A DNA stretch of 64,000 nt, taken from positions 11,143-75,142 of the forward strand of contig DAOVTW010000009.1 of the NCBI GenBank assembly GCA_030632885.1, in the 5' to 3' direction. Origin of the DNA: JAIOSM01 sp023143455 (GTDB lineage Bacteria > Desulfobacterota > Desulfobacteria > Desulfobacterales > Desulfobacteraceae). Positions 9,464-18,631 of this stretch are shown here, piece by piece. The notes below the pieces were generated by a model. It was not told where the DNA came from, searched no databases, and was given only the letters and a program-made list of their open reading frames with translations. The number at the start of each line of letters is the position of its first letter. The stretch's first letter is position 1. Both the position numbers and the translations under genes were made by a program.

Positions 9464-9640
9464 GGTTTGGTTGGCTTTTGTGCGTTGATTTTTGGATTTT
9501 TTGTTACAGGTTCTTAATGAAGCGGAACGATCGAACAGCAAATTGTTTGAGGGTGTATTGTCCCGAGTTTTTGCTGTTTAGTGGAGCGAATTTAGAACCT
9601 GTCAAAATTTCCAAACGAACGCACAAAAGCCAACCTGACC
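9464..9640. repeat. Long imperfect palindrome, copy B
   Basis: Outer arms GGTTGGCTTTTGTGCGTT / AACGCACAAAAGCCAACC are perfect over 18 bases; a second pair ACAGGTTCT / AGAACCTGT lies inside, then an inner stem AACAGCAAA / TTTGCTGTT and the loop TTGTTTGAGGG...CCCGAGTT. It ends 13 bases before the stop codon of queC, so it would form at the 3' end of the queDEC message. Same family as copies A, C and D. Confidence 0.85.
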
Positions 9641-9653
9641 GCAACGGGTTATA

Positions 9654-10358
9654 TTAATGTTTTTGATAAAGAGTTGGGTCTTTTACCCCTGCTTCTTGAA
9701 AACCCTTTTTCCTTTGCTGACAAGAATCACACCCACCGCATGCTCTACCTTCTATGTCAGGATCATAACAACTGAGCGTCAGTGAATAATCAAGGCCTAA
9801 CAAGCCTCCTTTTTTTATAATCCCAGCTTTTGAAAGATTAATTAAAGGAGTTTGTATTTTTATTGTTGTTTCCCCTGTTACACCGGTTTTGGTAGCAAGG
9901 TTTGCCATTTTTTCAAAAGCGCTGATATATTCCTTACGACAATCAGGATATCCACTGTAATCCATAACATTGACACCAATAAATATTGTGTCTGTCACCA
10001 ATACTTCTGCCCAGGCAAGTGCATATGAAAGAAAGATTGTATTCCTAGCAGGCACATAGGTAATTGGAATTTCATTTTTTAAAGGGTTCTCTATATTTTG
10101 GTTTTTAGGGACTTTAATATCATCTGTTAAAGCAGACCCCCCAATTTTTCCAAGATCAACATTAACAACAAAATGCTGCTCAACCTTAAAAAAGGAAGCA
10201 ATATTTTTTGCAGCTTTAAGCTCAGCCACATTACGCTGTCCATAATTAAAACTTAGACAATATATTTTATATCCTTCATGGTGGGCAATTGCTGTTACTG
10301 TTGAGGAATCAAGCCCCCCGCTTAAGAGAACCACAGCTTTTTTATCTGATTTGGACAT
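9654..10358 (-). CDS. queC: 7-cyano-7-deazaguanine synthase (QueC)
   Basis: Converts 7-carboxy-7-deazaguanine to preQ0 with ATP and ammonia, in queuosine biosynthesis. The PP-loop ATP motif SGGLDSST is at residues 14-21; the C-terminal zinc-binding cysteines are in SCYDPDIEGRACGGCDSC. Length (234 aa) is usual. It follows queE after three bases and is the last gene of queD-queE-queC. ATG 10358 is behind GGAG. Confidence 0.97.
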   Translation of the reverse strand: MSKSDKKAVVLLSGGLDSSTVTAIAHHEGYKIYCLSFNYGQRNVAELKAAKNIASFFKVEQHFVVNVDLGKIGGSALTDDIKVPKNQNIENPLKNEIPITYVPARNTIFLSYALAWAEVLVTDTIFIGVNVMDYSGYPDCRKEYISAFEKMANLATKTGVTGETTIKIQTPLINLSKAGIIKKGGLLGLDYSLTLSCYDPDIEGRACGGCDSCQQRKKGFQEAGVKDPTLYQKH

Positions 10359-10361
10359 GGT

Positions 10362-11006
10362 TTATACTCCTCTTTTGTCTTTATCCCAGATCAATTTATG
10401 CATCTGTAATGACAGTCGAACATTAAGTCTGTCATCAATAATCCAGCCTGCAAGTGTTTCAGGCTTAATACTGCTGAAAACTGGTGAGAAATGAATTTTT
10501 TCAAGAACCACATCAAATTTTTCTTTGATTATAAAAGCTTTAGCAAATTCATAATCCTCTCTTGTTCCAATTACAAATTTTAATTCGTCTTCCGAAGTTA
10601 AATATTTGAGGTTTTCTTTTAAATTATTATGATTTTCTTTGCTGGAAGGGCATTTAATGTCCATAATTTTAATGCAATCAACAGGAATATTTTTAATGCT
10701 TATACTACCATTTGTTTCTAAAAGCACTTTGTATTTTTTTTTGATTAGTTCAGAGATGAAATCAATAGTACTGGTTTGGAGCAATGGTTCTCCACCAGTG
10801 ATTTCAACAAGATTACAATTATAGGATTTGATTCTTTTTATGATATCATCTAAATCCATTGGAAATGATTCAGTTTTTGCATAAAGAGTATCGCAATAAG
10901 TACAGTTTAGATTACAGCCGGAGAGTCTTATAAAAACACATGGCAAACCTGCATATGTAGATTCTCCCTGAAGACTGAAAAAAATCTCACAAATATCAAG
11001 CTGCAA
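10362..11006 (-). CDS. queE: 7-carboxy-7-deazaguanine synthase (QueE), TTG start
   Basis: Radical SAM enzyme that contracts 6-carboxytetrahydropterin to 7-carboxy-7-deazaguanine. The 4Fe-4S cluster motif is SGCNLNCTYCDT (Cys31-x3-Cys-x2-Cys) and the SAM-binding GGE is in VEITGGEPLLQ. It starts with TTG directly after the TAG of queD, with GGAGG five bases upstream inside queD, so the two are translationally coupled. The substrate-facing QGEST near the N-terminus is conserved in the family. Confidence 0.96.
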   Translation of the reverse strand: MQLDICEIFFSLQGESTYAGLPCVFIRLSGCNLNCTYCDTLYAKTESFPMDLDDIIKRIKSYNCNLVEITGGEPLLQTSTIDFISELIKKKYKVLLETNGSISIKNIPVDCIKIMDIKCPSSKENHNNLKENLKYLTSEDELKFVIGTREDYEFAKAFIIKEKFDVVLEKIHFSPVFSSIKPETLAGWIIDDRLNVRLSLQMHKLIWDKDKRGV

Positions 11007-11387
11007 CTATTCCTCCCAGTAGGTTGCACCACAACCAGGGCTTTCAAGCACTTTAACTTTAGAAACTTTTGAATGTTCAGTTTTATAATGTCTTTCAAGT
11101 TCTTTAAAAAGGAATTTTGCAATATTCTCTGAAGTCGCATTAATGCTTCCAAACTCTACAAGCTTGTTCAAATCTGTATGGTCGAATTTTTTTAAAATAT
11201 TTTTCAAAGTCGACCTTACATCTCTGAAGTCAATTGCTATTCCGAGTTTATTTAGTTTTGTGCATTGAATATATGCTTCAATTATCCAGTTATGCCCATG
11301 CATTCTTGAACAATTGCCATCGTAACCTCTTAAAGCGTGAGCCGCTGAAAAATGATCTTTTACATATATTTCATATATTTGAGCCAT
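11007..11387 (-). CDS. queD: 6-carboxy-5,6,7,8-tetrahydropterin synthase (QueD)
   Basis: Makes 6-carboxytetrahydropterin from dihydroneopterin triphosphate, the first committed step to preQ0 after GTP cyclohydrolase. Zinc-binding histidines are visible in DHFSAAHAL and MHGHNW, and the catalytic Cys in NCSRMHGHNW. 126 aa, normal length. First gene of the que operon. No preQ1 riboswitch could be recognised in the short leader between it and the tRNA-Met terminator. Confidence 0.96.
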   Translation of the reverse strand: MAQIYEIYVKDHFSAAHALRGYDGNCSRMHGHNWIIEAYIQCTKLNKLGIAIDFRDVRSTLKNILKKFDHTDLNKLVEFGSINATSENIAKFLFKELERHYKTEHSKVSKVKVLESPGCGATYWEE

Positions 11388-11444
11388 AAGTTCACCTATA
11401 GATTTTTTTAAAAATTATAGCACAATATAAATTATTAAGCAAAA

Positions 11445-11468
11445 AAGCCCCTTTTTGTAAAGGGGCTT
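11445..11468 (-). terminator. Intrinsic terminator of the tRNA-Met gene
   Basis: On the minus strand: AAGCCCCTTT, loop, AAAGGGGCTT followed at once by TTTTTTGC. It lies just downstream of the tRNA-Met and separates it from queD. Confidence 0.85.
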
Positions 11469-11477
11469 ATAATTTGT

Positions 11478-11554
11478 TGGTAGCGACGCAGGGATTTGAA
11501 CCCCGGACTCTGCGGATATGAGCCGCATGCTCTAACCAACTGAGCTACGTCGCC
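11478..11554 (-). tRNA. tRNA-Met (anticodon CAU)
   Basis: A 77-base cloverleaf with encoded CCA. Acceptor GGCGACG pairs with CGTCGCT (one G-U), the D-arm contains AGCTCAGTTGGTTAGAGC, the anticodon stem TGCGG/CCGCA encloses CTCATAT, and the T-loop is TTCAAAT. The D-arm matches elongator tRNA-Met best; a tRNA-Ile2 with modified CAU anticodon cannot be fully excluded. It is not the initiator type, because the acceptor end is paired. Confidence 0.95.
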
Positions 11555-11628
11555 AAAAAAACAAAAATTTATAACATTCATATATTTTAAAGTCAATAAA
11601 TATTTTAGATATACAAATTAATACAAAT

Positions 11629-11664
11629 GGGTTCTTAGGAAACAAGGCTGTTTCTAAAGAACCC
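11629..11664 (-). terminator. Hairpin at the 3' end of the mnmG-cbpA-hpt gene set
   Basis: GGGTTCTTAGGAAACA pairs with TGTTTCTAAAGAACCC with two mismatches and a four-base loop. It lies about 30 bases after the stop of the acidic zinc-ribbon gene. The following T-run on the minus strand is broken (ATTTGTATT), so termination efficiency is uncertain. Confidence 0.55.
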
Positions 11665-11691
11665 ATAATAGTTGGTTTTAATAGTTTACAG

Positions 11692-13287
11692 TTAATTCAT
11701 TCTTTTAAATGAATTAACTGTAACAGTATAATTTTCTAATTCATCGGGTAGATTTGAAAAAACCACCATAAAAGGTACTGACTCATTGGCTTTAATGTTA
11801 AGGTTTGCACCCTGTTCTCCATCTTTTCTCAGAAGAAGTGTGTTTATAGCTGAAATACTTGATGTTGACAACTGTCCTTCAGGAATCTTATTGCCACAGA
11901 ATACTTTTTTCTTTTTTGCAACAACCCCACCTTTTGCAATAAGCGTTCCTTCAATTTCGATATTATTTAAGGGCAATTTTGATTCGTTTGTTATTTTTCC
12001 TGTGATTACAAAAAGTTGTCCACTTGATTCATTGGTGACATATCTGCCGTTCAGACTCTGATTGTCTATGGTTGCCCATACAGGTATTTCATCCATGTCA
12101 GAAAAATTTAACAGGTTTTTAAGAACTGAAAAATTTATTTTTGACAGGTCAAAGCTTTTGGTAAACCCATCTGTTAGTTTAAATGACCCATATCCTACTC
12201 CAAGAAGCATTAGAATTGTAACAAGGACTTTAAGTAATTTTCCGGATTTTTTCTTGGATTTTTTCGTCTTTTTGTCAGAGACTTCACCATCTTCATATTC
12301 TTCATCAATGATATCATCATCTTCATATTCCTGATCATCTTCGTCAAATTCTTCTATTTCATAGTCGCCATCATCCTCAAATTCTTTTTCAACAAAGTCA
12401 TCGTCTTCAATAACATCCGTGCCATCATCTATTTCCAATTCCACGGATTCATATTCATCGTCGTCTTCGAATTCGTTTATTTCTTCTGGAACAACAATAT
12501 CTTCTTTTACTTCAATGGATGCAGTTATTTCTTGTTTTTGATCAAAATCTTCTTCATCATAGATTGACAGTTCAAGGTCTTCTTCTTGCTCAACTTCATC
12601 TGGGTCAGCAGAAGGTTCATCTAATTTCAAGTCATCTTCGATTTCAAAGCCTTCTTCATCAAGCTCAAATTCAAATTCAAAGTCTTCGTCATCAGCACTT
12701 GAGCTTTCAGCTGCCACAGGATCAGGTTCAAGGTCTGGTAGCTCTATCTCAGGCTCAGTGGAATCTTTTTTTAGATCAGATTCTGTGTCAAGTTCAAGGT
12801 CTTCTCCTTGATCCAGATTTAGATTTATACCTGTACTAAGATCCATATCATCCGCATCACTGACGTCGCTATCAGTATCAAACTCCATGTCCTCATCAAA
12901 AGTTATACCTGTATCCATACCAGGCATGTTATTATCCAAATTTATTCCACCATCATCAAGTCCTGTGTCATCATCACCAAGGTCTATTCCATCTGCATCA
13001 ATGTCCTCATCTTCTTCTTCAACATCCAGCTCAAGGCCATCATCATCTTCCTCAGGTGAAGTCTTTTGAAAACCTCCTACACCACCTGGTCCAAGTTCCT
13101 CTTCACTGTCAAAATAACCTTGAGGAGCGGATGAAACTTGTGCGGGCCCTGTTATTCCTAAAACTTGAGGAGGATATGCAGTAAAGATATTTTTACATGC
13201 ACAACATCTGACTTGTGAACCTGTTTCCATTAAAAGAGATTCATCTAATCTGAATTTGGTTGAACATTCTTTACAGATGATAATCAT
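11692..13287 (-). CDS. Zinc-ribbon, acidic-repeat membrane protein with DUF3426 domain
   Basis: Function unknown. The N-terminus is an MJ0042-type zinc ribbon (CKECSTKFRLDESLL then CCACKNIF). Residues about 60-345 are extremely rich in Asp and Glu with loose repeats such as DDDGLELDVEEEDEDIDADG, and are probably disordered. A basic stretch (KKTKKSKKKSGK) precedes one TM helix near 350-370. The last 130 residues resemble DUF3426 (VTNESSGQLFVITGKITNES, LLRKDGEQGANLNIK). The topology would put the zinc ribbon and acidic arm in the cytoplasm and the DUF3426 domain outside. It follows hpt after 16 bases. Confidence 0.85.
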   Translation of the reverse strand: MIIICKECSTKFRLDESLLMETGSQVRCCACKNIFTAYPPQVLGITGPAQVSSAPQGYFDSEEELGPGGVGGFQKTSPEEDDDGLELDVEEEDEDIDADGIDLGDDDTGLDDGGINLDNNMPGMDTGITFDEDMEFDTDSDVSDADDMDLSTGINLNLDQGEDLELDTESDLKKDSTEPEIELPDLEPDPVAAESSSADDEDFEFEFELDEEGFEIEDDLKLDEPSADPDEVEQEEDLELSIYDEEDFDQKQEITASIEVKEDIVVPEEINEFEDDDEYESVELEIDDGTDVIEDDDFVEKEFEDDGDYEIEEFDEDDQEYEDDDIIDEEYEDGEVSDKKTKKSKKKSGKLLKVLVTILMLLGVGYGSFKLTDGFTKSFDLSKINFSVLKNLLNFSDMDEIPVWATIDNQSLNGRYVTNESSGQLFVITGKITNESKLPLNNIEIEGTLIAKGGVVAKKKKVFCGNKIPEGQLSTSSISAINTLLLRKDGEQGANLNIKANESVPFMVVFSNLPDELENYTVTVNSFKRMN

Positions 13288-13303
13288 GGACTACCCCTTA
13301 TAT

Positions 13304-13819
13304 CTATAATTTCAAATCATATAGTGCAGATAAGTTTCTATATTTCTCATTATAATCAAGTCCATACCCTACAATAAAACCTTTTTCAAGGGAAAAACCA
13401 GAATACGTCACATTAATATCTACTTCACGCCGCTCATGTTTGTCAATAAGAGAACAAATTTTTATTGAGCTTGGATTGAAGGAATCAAAATAATCAATCA
13501 AGGCAGATATTGTATTTCCTGTGTCAACAATATCTTCAATAAGCAATACGTCTTTGTTTTCAATATCAATAGTAATATTTTTTGTTAGTATAACATTTTC
13601 CGTGGTGGATGTCCCCTTATAACTATCCGCTGTGATAAAATCTATTTCATGGTCAATTGAGATTTTTCTTGAAAGATCAGCAAGAAATATAAAAGAGCCC
13701 TTTAAAATACCAATAAGCACAAGGCTTTTATTTCTATAATCTTTAGAAATTTTAAAGCCAGTTTCGCTAATTCTTTTTTTGATTTCATTTTCTGAAATTA
13801 TTGGAATAAGTTCAGTCAT
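13304..13819 (-). CDS. hpt: Hypoxanthine phosphoribosyltransferase
   Basis: Purine salvage enzyme that joins hypoxanthine (or guanine) to PRPP. It has the PRPP-binding motif VLLIEDIVDTGNT (around residue 96-108), the upstream LVLIGILKGSFIFLADL, and the C-terminal FIVGYGLDYNEKYRNL that contacts the base. 171 aa is the usual length. It starts seven bases after the J-domain protein, in the same direction. Confidence 0.95.
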   Translation of the reverse strand: MTELIPIISENEIKKRISETGFKISKDYRNKSLVLIGILKGSFIFLADLSRKISIDHEIDFITADSYKGTSTTENVILTKNITIDIENKDVLLIEDIVDTGNTISALIDYFDSFNPSSIKICSLIDKHERREVDINVTYSGFSLEKGFIVGYGLDYNEKYRNLSALYDLKL

Positions 13820-13826
13820 ACAATAC

Positions 13827-14726
13827 TTATAACCCGGTTTGTACTAATTTTTCAATAAGATTCTTTTGTTCAGCATTAAGTTTTTTTGGCATATTGATAT
13901 AAATAATCACAAAAAGGTCTCCCACTTTACTACCTTTCATATATGGAATGCCTAGTCCTGCAAGCCTCATCTTTGCTTTGTGCCTTGTGCCAGCAGGGAT
14001 ATTTAGGCTGATGGTTTTACCAAGAGGAGTTATTACATCTACTTTTGTTCCAAGTATGCTTTCGGTAAGTTTTATCTCTTTTTTTGTAAATATATCATTA
14101 CCGTCTATCTCATAACCAATGGGCTGTATGGGGTTTGATGTAATGTAAAGGTCACCGTTTGCGCCACCATGAGGGCTTGGTTGACCTTTATCAGCAAGCC
14201 TGATTTTTTTTCCTTTTATCATGCCTTTAGGGATTTTAACTGAAATGGTTTTAACAGAACCGCCTTGGCTAATATTTAAATTTTTGCTTACCCCGGTCAT
14301 GATTTCATCTAAAGTTAGCGGGATTAAATGTTCAAGGTCCTGTCCTTTCGGTGGAGCAGTATTACGTTGGCGACCACCTCCGCCAAAACCATTGCCAAAT
14401 ATGTTTCCAAATCCACCTGCAGTACCACCTCCGCCAAAACCAAATTCTCTTAAAATATCTCCCATGTTGGAGTTCCTGAAAATATCTTCCTGGGAATATC
14501 GTTGCTGAAAATTTTCAGATCCAAAAGTATCAAATTGGTTGCGTTTTTTAGGATCACTTAATACTGCGTAGGCTTCACTTATTTCTTTAAACTTTGTTTC
14601 AAGTGTTTTGTCGCCCTTTGTTTTATCTGGATGATACTTTAAAGCAAGCTTCCTGTATGCTTTTTTTATTTCTGGGTCCGATGCTTTTTTGTCAACACCA
14701 AGTGTTTTATAGTAATCGGCTGCCAT
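13827..14726 (-). CDS. cbpA: CbpA/DnaJ-class co-chaperone (J domain plus CTD, no zinc finger)
   Basis: Hsp40-type co-chaperone. The J domain is at residues 4-68 with the HPD motif in YRKLALKYHPDKTKG. A Gly/Phe-rich linker (about 90-125, GFGGGGTAGGFGNIFGNG) follows, then two beta-barrel client-binding domains. The four CXXCXGXG zinc repeats of DnaJ are absent, which places it with CbpA. It is downstream of mnmG (82-base gap) and upstream of hpt. Confidence 0.9.
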   Translation of the reverse strand: MAADYYKTLGVDKKASDPEIKKAYRKLALKYHPDKTKGDKTLETKFKEISEAYAVLSDPKKRNQFDTFGSENFQQRYSQEDIFRNSNMGDILREFGFGGGGTAGGFGNIFGNGFGGGGRQRNTAPPKGQDLEHLIPLTLDEIMTGVSKNLNISQGGSVKTISVKIPKGMIKGKKIRLADKGQPSPHGGANGDLYITSNPIQPIGYEIDGNDIFTKKEIKLTESILGTKVDVITPLGKTISLNIPAGTRHKAKMRLAGLGIPYMKGSKVGDLFVIIYINMPKKLNAEQKNLIEKLVQTGL

Positions 14727-14808
14727 TATTTATAAGTTCCTTTATATATTATAATAAATATTTATTAAAGTTTTCAATACCTAAATAATAATAAGTGATT
14801 GAATAGTG

Positions 14809-16692
14809 TCAAGATGCCCTTTTCCGCTTGTATGCTGAAATTGCAACCATAATGACAGATATTGCAGCAGGGGTCATTCCATCAATTCGTGAAGCCTGTC
14901 CTATTGACAAAGGCCTGATTTTTCCAAGTTTTTCAACAAGTTCATTGGAAAGCCCTGGCACAATCTTATAATCTATCTTTTCTGGTATGTTTATTTTTTC
15001 CATATCTTTATATTTCTTAATCTCACTGACCTGCCTTGCAATATAGCCTTCATACTTGACTTCTATTTGCACCTGTTTTTTAACTCTTTTGCCTACAGGC
15101 TCAACAGAAGGATTCAATTTTTCCACATCTGAATATGACATTTCAAATCTTTTTAACAAATGATCAAGATGGATTCCGGTTGTAATGGGGCTGGTTTTTT
15201 TAGCTTCAAGGTAATCATTTATTGTTTTGGAAGGTTTTATAACTATGTTTCTGATTCTTGAGATCTCTTTATCTATATTGCTTTTTAATTCGTTAACAGA
15301 CTTTAAAGTGTTTTTATCCACAAGCCCAAGCCCATATCCAATTTCTGTAAGTCTTAAGTCTGCATTGTCTTCTCTTAATACCAGTCTGTACTCAGCTCTT
15401 GAGGTAAACATTCTGTACGGTTCACTTGTACCCTTTGTAACAAGGTCATCAATCATCACTCCCATATAGCTTTGAGATCTATCTAAGATAAAGGGAGGAC
15501 GCTTCTGAACTTTGCATGCAGCATTAATGCCTGCCCATAATCCTTGAGCCGCTGCTTCTTCATATCCCGAGGTTCCATTTACCTGGCCTGCAAGAAAGAG
15601 GCCTTTAAGGTGTTTTGATTCCAGAGTCAGGGTAAGTTCCTGGGGATTGATGTAATCGTACTCTATGGCATACCCAGGCCTCATGATTTCAGCCTGCTCT
15701 AGTCCTTTTACAGAGCGTACAAATTCTGTCTGGATTTCTAGGGGAAGGCTGTTGCCCAGACCGCTTGCATATATTTCTTTTGTATCAAGCCCTTCATGTT
15801 GAAGTATAATCCTGTGACTCTCTCTTTCAGGAAATTTTACAATTTTATCCTCAAAAGAAGGGCAATACCTTGCAGATTTTCCTTTAATTTGTCCTCCGTA
15901 AAGAGCTGAATATTTAAGGTTTTTTCTTATCAAATCATGGGTTTGCTGATTTGTCCTGCCCATATAACTTGGGACAAGAGGCAACATATGTTTTTTAGTG
16001 GAAAAAGAGAATGGCTCGGGGTCTGGGTTTGACTCTTGAGCATCGAACTTAGAAAGATCCACACTGTCAAGGTGAAGTCGTGGTGGAGTGCCTGTTTTCA
16101 TTCGGCCGGCAGTGAAACCTGCTTTGGCAAGTGAGTTTGCAAGCCCAACAGACGAAAACTCACCAGCTCTGCCAGCCATGATTTGACTTGAGCCAATGTG
16201 AATGACTCCTTTTAGAAAAGTTCCTGTGGCAAGCACAATAGTTTTTGCAGAATAATCAAAACCTGTATTATCATAAATGCCTTTGATTTCATTGTTTTCA
16301 ATAATAAAGTCTTCCACCATTGCCTGCTTAATATCTAGATTGTCTGCTTTTTCAAGAACAGCCTTCATATTTTGATGGTATTTTGATTTGTCATTCTGGG
16401 TTCTTGTGGAATGGACTGCAGGACCTTTTTTTGTATTTAATGTACGGTATTGGATAGCTGAAGAATCTGATATTTTTGCCATATATCCGCCAAGGGCATC
16501 TATTTCCTTTACCAGTTGACCTTTTGCCATTCCCCCGATTGAAGGGCTGCATGGCATGCTTGCAATTTTATCAAGATCAATTGTCATCAAACAAGTTGTG
16601 CATCCCATGCCCGCTGCTGCTAATGCTGCTTCACATCCTGCATGACCTGCTCCAACTACTATAACATCATATTTTTTTCTATATAAATTCAT
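14809..16692 (-). CDS. mnmG: tRNA uridine-5-carboxymethylaminomethyl modification enzyme MnmG
   Basis: FAD-dependent partner of MnmE that modifies U34 of several tRNAs. The FAD-binding motif VGAGHAGCEAALAAAGMG is at about residues 13-30, the family signature GTPPRLHLDSVD near 201-212, and the C-terminal helical domain contains IGQASRIDGMTPAAISVI. 627 aa is the full family length. First gene of the minus-strand set mnmG-cbpA-hpt-zinc ribbon, and divergent from the radical SAM gene at 16748. Confidence 0.97.
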   Translation of the reverse strand: MNLYRKKYDVIVVGAGHAGCEAALAAAGMGCTTCLMTIDLDKIASMPCSPSIGGMAKGQLVKEIDALGGYMAKISDSSAIQYRTLNTKKGPAVHSTRTQNDKSKYHQNMKAVLEKADNLDIKQAMVEDFIIENNEIKGIYDNTGFDYSAKTIVLATGTFLKGVIHIGSSQIMAGRAGEFSSVGLANSLAKAGFTAGRMKTGTPPRLHLDSVDLSKFDAQESNPDPEPFSFSTKKHMLPLVPSYMGRTNQQTHDLIRKNLKYSALYGGQIKGKSARYCPSFEDKIVKFPERESHRIILQHEGLDTKEIYASGLGNSLPLEIQTEFVRSVKGLEQAEIMRPGYAIEYDYINPQELTLTLESKHLKGLFLAGQVNGTSGYEEAAAQGLWAGINAACKVQKRPPFILDRSQSYMGVMIDDLVTKGTSEPYRMFTSRAEYRLVLREDNADLRLTEIGYGLGLVDKNTLKSVNELKSNIDKEISRIRNIVIKPSKTINDYLEAKKTSPITTGIHLDHLLKRFEMSYSDVEKLNPSVEPVGKRVKKQVQIEVKYEGYIARQVSEIKKYKDMEKINIPEKIDYKIVPGLSNELVEKLGKIRPLSIGQASRIDGMTPAAISVIMVAISAYKRKRAS

Positions 16693-16747
16693 AACCTTTT
16701 ATTATATATACTTGTATGGGGCAAGGTCAAGAACTGGAGTTAAGAAA

Positions 16748-17671
16748 ATGGGCAACAATAGAAAATATAATGATTATAATACTTATTTAAAAGATCTTTA
16801 TGGTCAAAGAGTACAAAAAATAACAATAGATGCAGGGCTTACATGTCCTAACAGAGATGGATCTTTATCAAAAACCGGTTGTATATATTGCAATAATAGA
16901 GGCTCTGGTTCCGGAGCTTTTTTAGAAGGGCGATCCATTGAAGAGCAGATAGACCAAGGAAGACGGGCAATGATAAGGAAATATCATGCAAAACTATTTC
17001 TTGCCTATTTTCAATCATATACAAACACTTATACATCATGTGAAAATATGAAGAACATGTTTGACAAGGCACTTTCCTATGACGATATGGTAGGCATGGC
17101 AATTGGAACACGCCCGGACTGTATTGATAAAGAAAAAATTGATTTGATCGAGTCCTACACAGAAAAATATCTTGTATGGCTTGAATATGGACTTCAATCT
17201 GCCCATGATAAAACTCTGGACTTAATAAATCGAGGGCATGATTTTGATTCATTTAAAAAAGCTGTAAAATTAACACAAAACAAAAAAATTAATATTTGTG
17301 CTCACATAATCCTGGGGCTTCCAGGAGAAGATCGGGAGATGATGCTTGAAACAGCACGGAAAATTTCAGTGCTTGGTATAGATGGTGTAAAGATTCATCT
17401 TTTATATGTTGTCAAAGAGACAAGTCTTGAAAAAATGTATACAACGGGCAAGTACAAGTGCATGGAGCAAAAAGAATATGTTGAAACTATATGCAAATTT
17501 ATTGAATTGCTTCCAAAGAATGTAATAATCCAACGCATAACAGGTGATCCAAACCCTGATGAACTTGTTGCTCCTCAATGGTCAATACGGAGAAATGAAA
17601 CCTTTCAAATGATACAAAGGGAATTTGAAGAAAAAGATATTTATCAGGGGAAGAAGTTTAAATTGTCTTAG
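16748..17671 (+). CDS. TIGR01212/YhcC-family radical SAM protein
   Basis: Radical SAM protein of the YhcC family, whose biochemical role is not established. The cluster cysteines are in LTCPNRDGSLSKTGCIYCNN (wide-spaced Cys, then CxxC), and the segment GLQSAHDKTLDLINRGHDFD is a family hallmark. I start at MGNNRKYND (16748) because GGAG lies nine bases upstream; the frame extends 12 codons further but would run close to the mnmG start. Single gene, divergent from mnmG. Confidence 0.9.
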   Translation: MGNNRKYNDYNTYLKDLYGQRVQKITIDAGLTCPNRDGSLSKTGCIYCNNRGSGSGAFLEGRSIEEQIDQGRRAMIRKYHAKLFLAYFQSYTNTYTSCENMKNMFDKALSYDDMVGMAIGTRPDCIDKEKIDLIESYTEKYLVWLEYGLQSAHDKTLDLINRGHDFDSFKKAVKLTQNKKINICAHIILGLPGEDREMMLETARKISVLGIDGVKIHLLYVVKETSLEKMYTTGKYKCMEQKEYVETICKFIELLPKNVIIQRITGDPNPDELVAPQWSIRRNETFQMIQREFEEKDIYQGKKFKLS

Positions 17672-17816
17672 ACTGCCTCCTTAAATTTATTCAAAGTCAT
17701 AACTATATCCGGAACTATCAGTTGAGTGGACGTAGCTTTGAACGACTTCATTGTGAAGCAAGCCATCAATTGTTTAATCTGCTTATATTTAGACAACTTA
17801 ATTAACAATTGTTTTT

Positions 17817-18314
17817 TTAGGGTGGTGGAGATTGGATTGGTCCTGTCACCATGATAGGAGAAGCTTCAATTTTTTCGGCAGCCATTAAATGAACAACTCG
17901 TTCAAAAGAACTTAAAACCATCATTTGCTCCCAATCCTCAATTTTAGAAAACCGATTTGTAAATGTCTCTTGTAATAATGGCGGAAGGTTTTTAATAATC
18001 GCTTCACCAGTCTTTGTAAGAGTGATATTAGTGGATCGTTTATCATCTTCCCTTTTTTGTTTGATAATATAACCTTTTGTTTCTAACCTTTTGGTGATGT
18101 CAGTTACTGTAGCCTGGCTTAAACTTGTAACTTTTGATAAAGGTGTAATCGAAATCTGTTTATACTTTGAGATCTCTTGAAGTATAATCAATTGAGGACC
18201 TGTCAGCCCAAATTTTTTATTTAATGTTCTTGAGTGTATATCAATCGCTTGGATGATTTTTCTCAAAGATATTAATAAATCTCTACAGCGTTGCTCATTC
18301 AATAAATTTCTCAT
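17817..18314 (-). CDS. MarR-family transcriptional regulator
   Basis: Winged-helix repressor. The segment ISITPLSKVTSLSQATVTDI is the recognition-helix region and KREDDKRSTNITLTKTGEAI is the beta wing with the typical DDKRS. I take MRNLLNEQRC (18314) as start; the longer frame upstream is hydrophobic and cysteine-rich, unlike a MarR N-terminus, and lacks a ribosome site. It is divergent from the SAM methyltransferase-mttB-corrinoid genes, so it probably controls them and itself from the shared 317-base region. The inducer is unknown. Confidence 0.88.
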   Translation of the reverse strand: MRNLLNEQRCRDLLISLRKIIQAIDIHSRTLNKKFGLTGPQLIILQEISKYKQISITPLSKVTSLSQATVTDITKRLETKGYIIKQKREDDKRSTNITLTKTGEAIIKNLPPLLQETFTNRFSKIEDWEQMMVLSSFERVVHLMAAEKIEASPIMVTGPIQSPPP

Positions 18315-18543
18315 GATTTTTTTATATCCCTTAGTAATAATCAATATTATTAAACTATTTCGACATCTTAAACAACATTTAGTTTTTGGTAAAAACAAGG
18401 TATTCAAAACAATATAATCTTTACAGGCCACCATAAACAACGAGTTCGAAGCATTAGAACCGTGCTTGGAATTATCCCAAACACGATAACCCCTTGATTA
18501 CACAGCAATTTTTTTATATATATTTAATCTCCTTTAATTTTAC

Positions 18544-18572
18544 TTGACAAAATACATAGTATTCGATACATT
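18544..18572 (+). promoter_or_regulatory. Sigma-70 type promoter with dyads, probable MarR target
   Basis: TTGACA (18544-18549), 17 bases, TACATT (18567-18572) forms a good -35/-10 pair ahead of the methyltransferase genes. The spacer contains the dyad AATAC-ATA-GTATT and, overlapping it, GTAT-TCG-ATAC. A MarR dimer bound here would block RNA polymerase. Operator assignment is inference from position and symmetry. Confidence 0.6.
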
Positions 18573-18631
18573 ATATTCAAACTAAAAAATATTACTATCC
18601 TTTAATTTCAATTATTATAATGGAGAAAAAA

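Noticed and set aside
11388..11444. preQ1 riboswitch ahead of queD
   Set aside because: The leader is very short and no preQ1 aptamer pattern could be recognised.
12519..12839. Gln/Leu-rich frame opposite the acidic protein
   Set aside because: Complement of GAA/GAT codon repeats; no independent evidence of coding.
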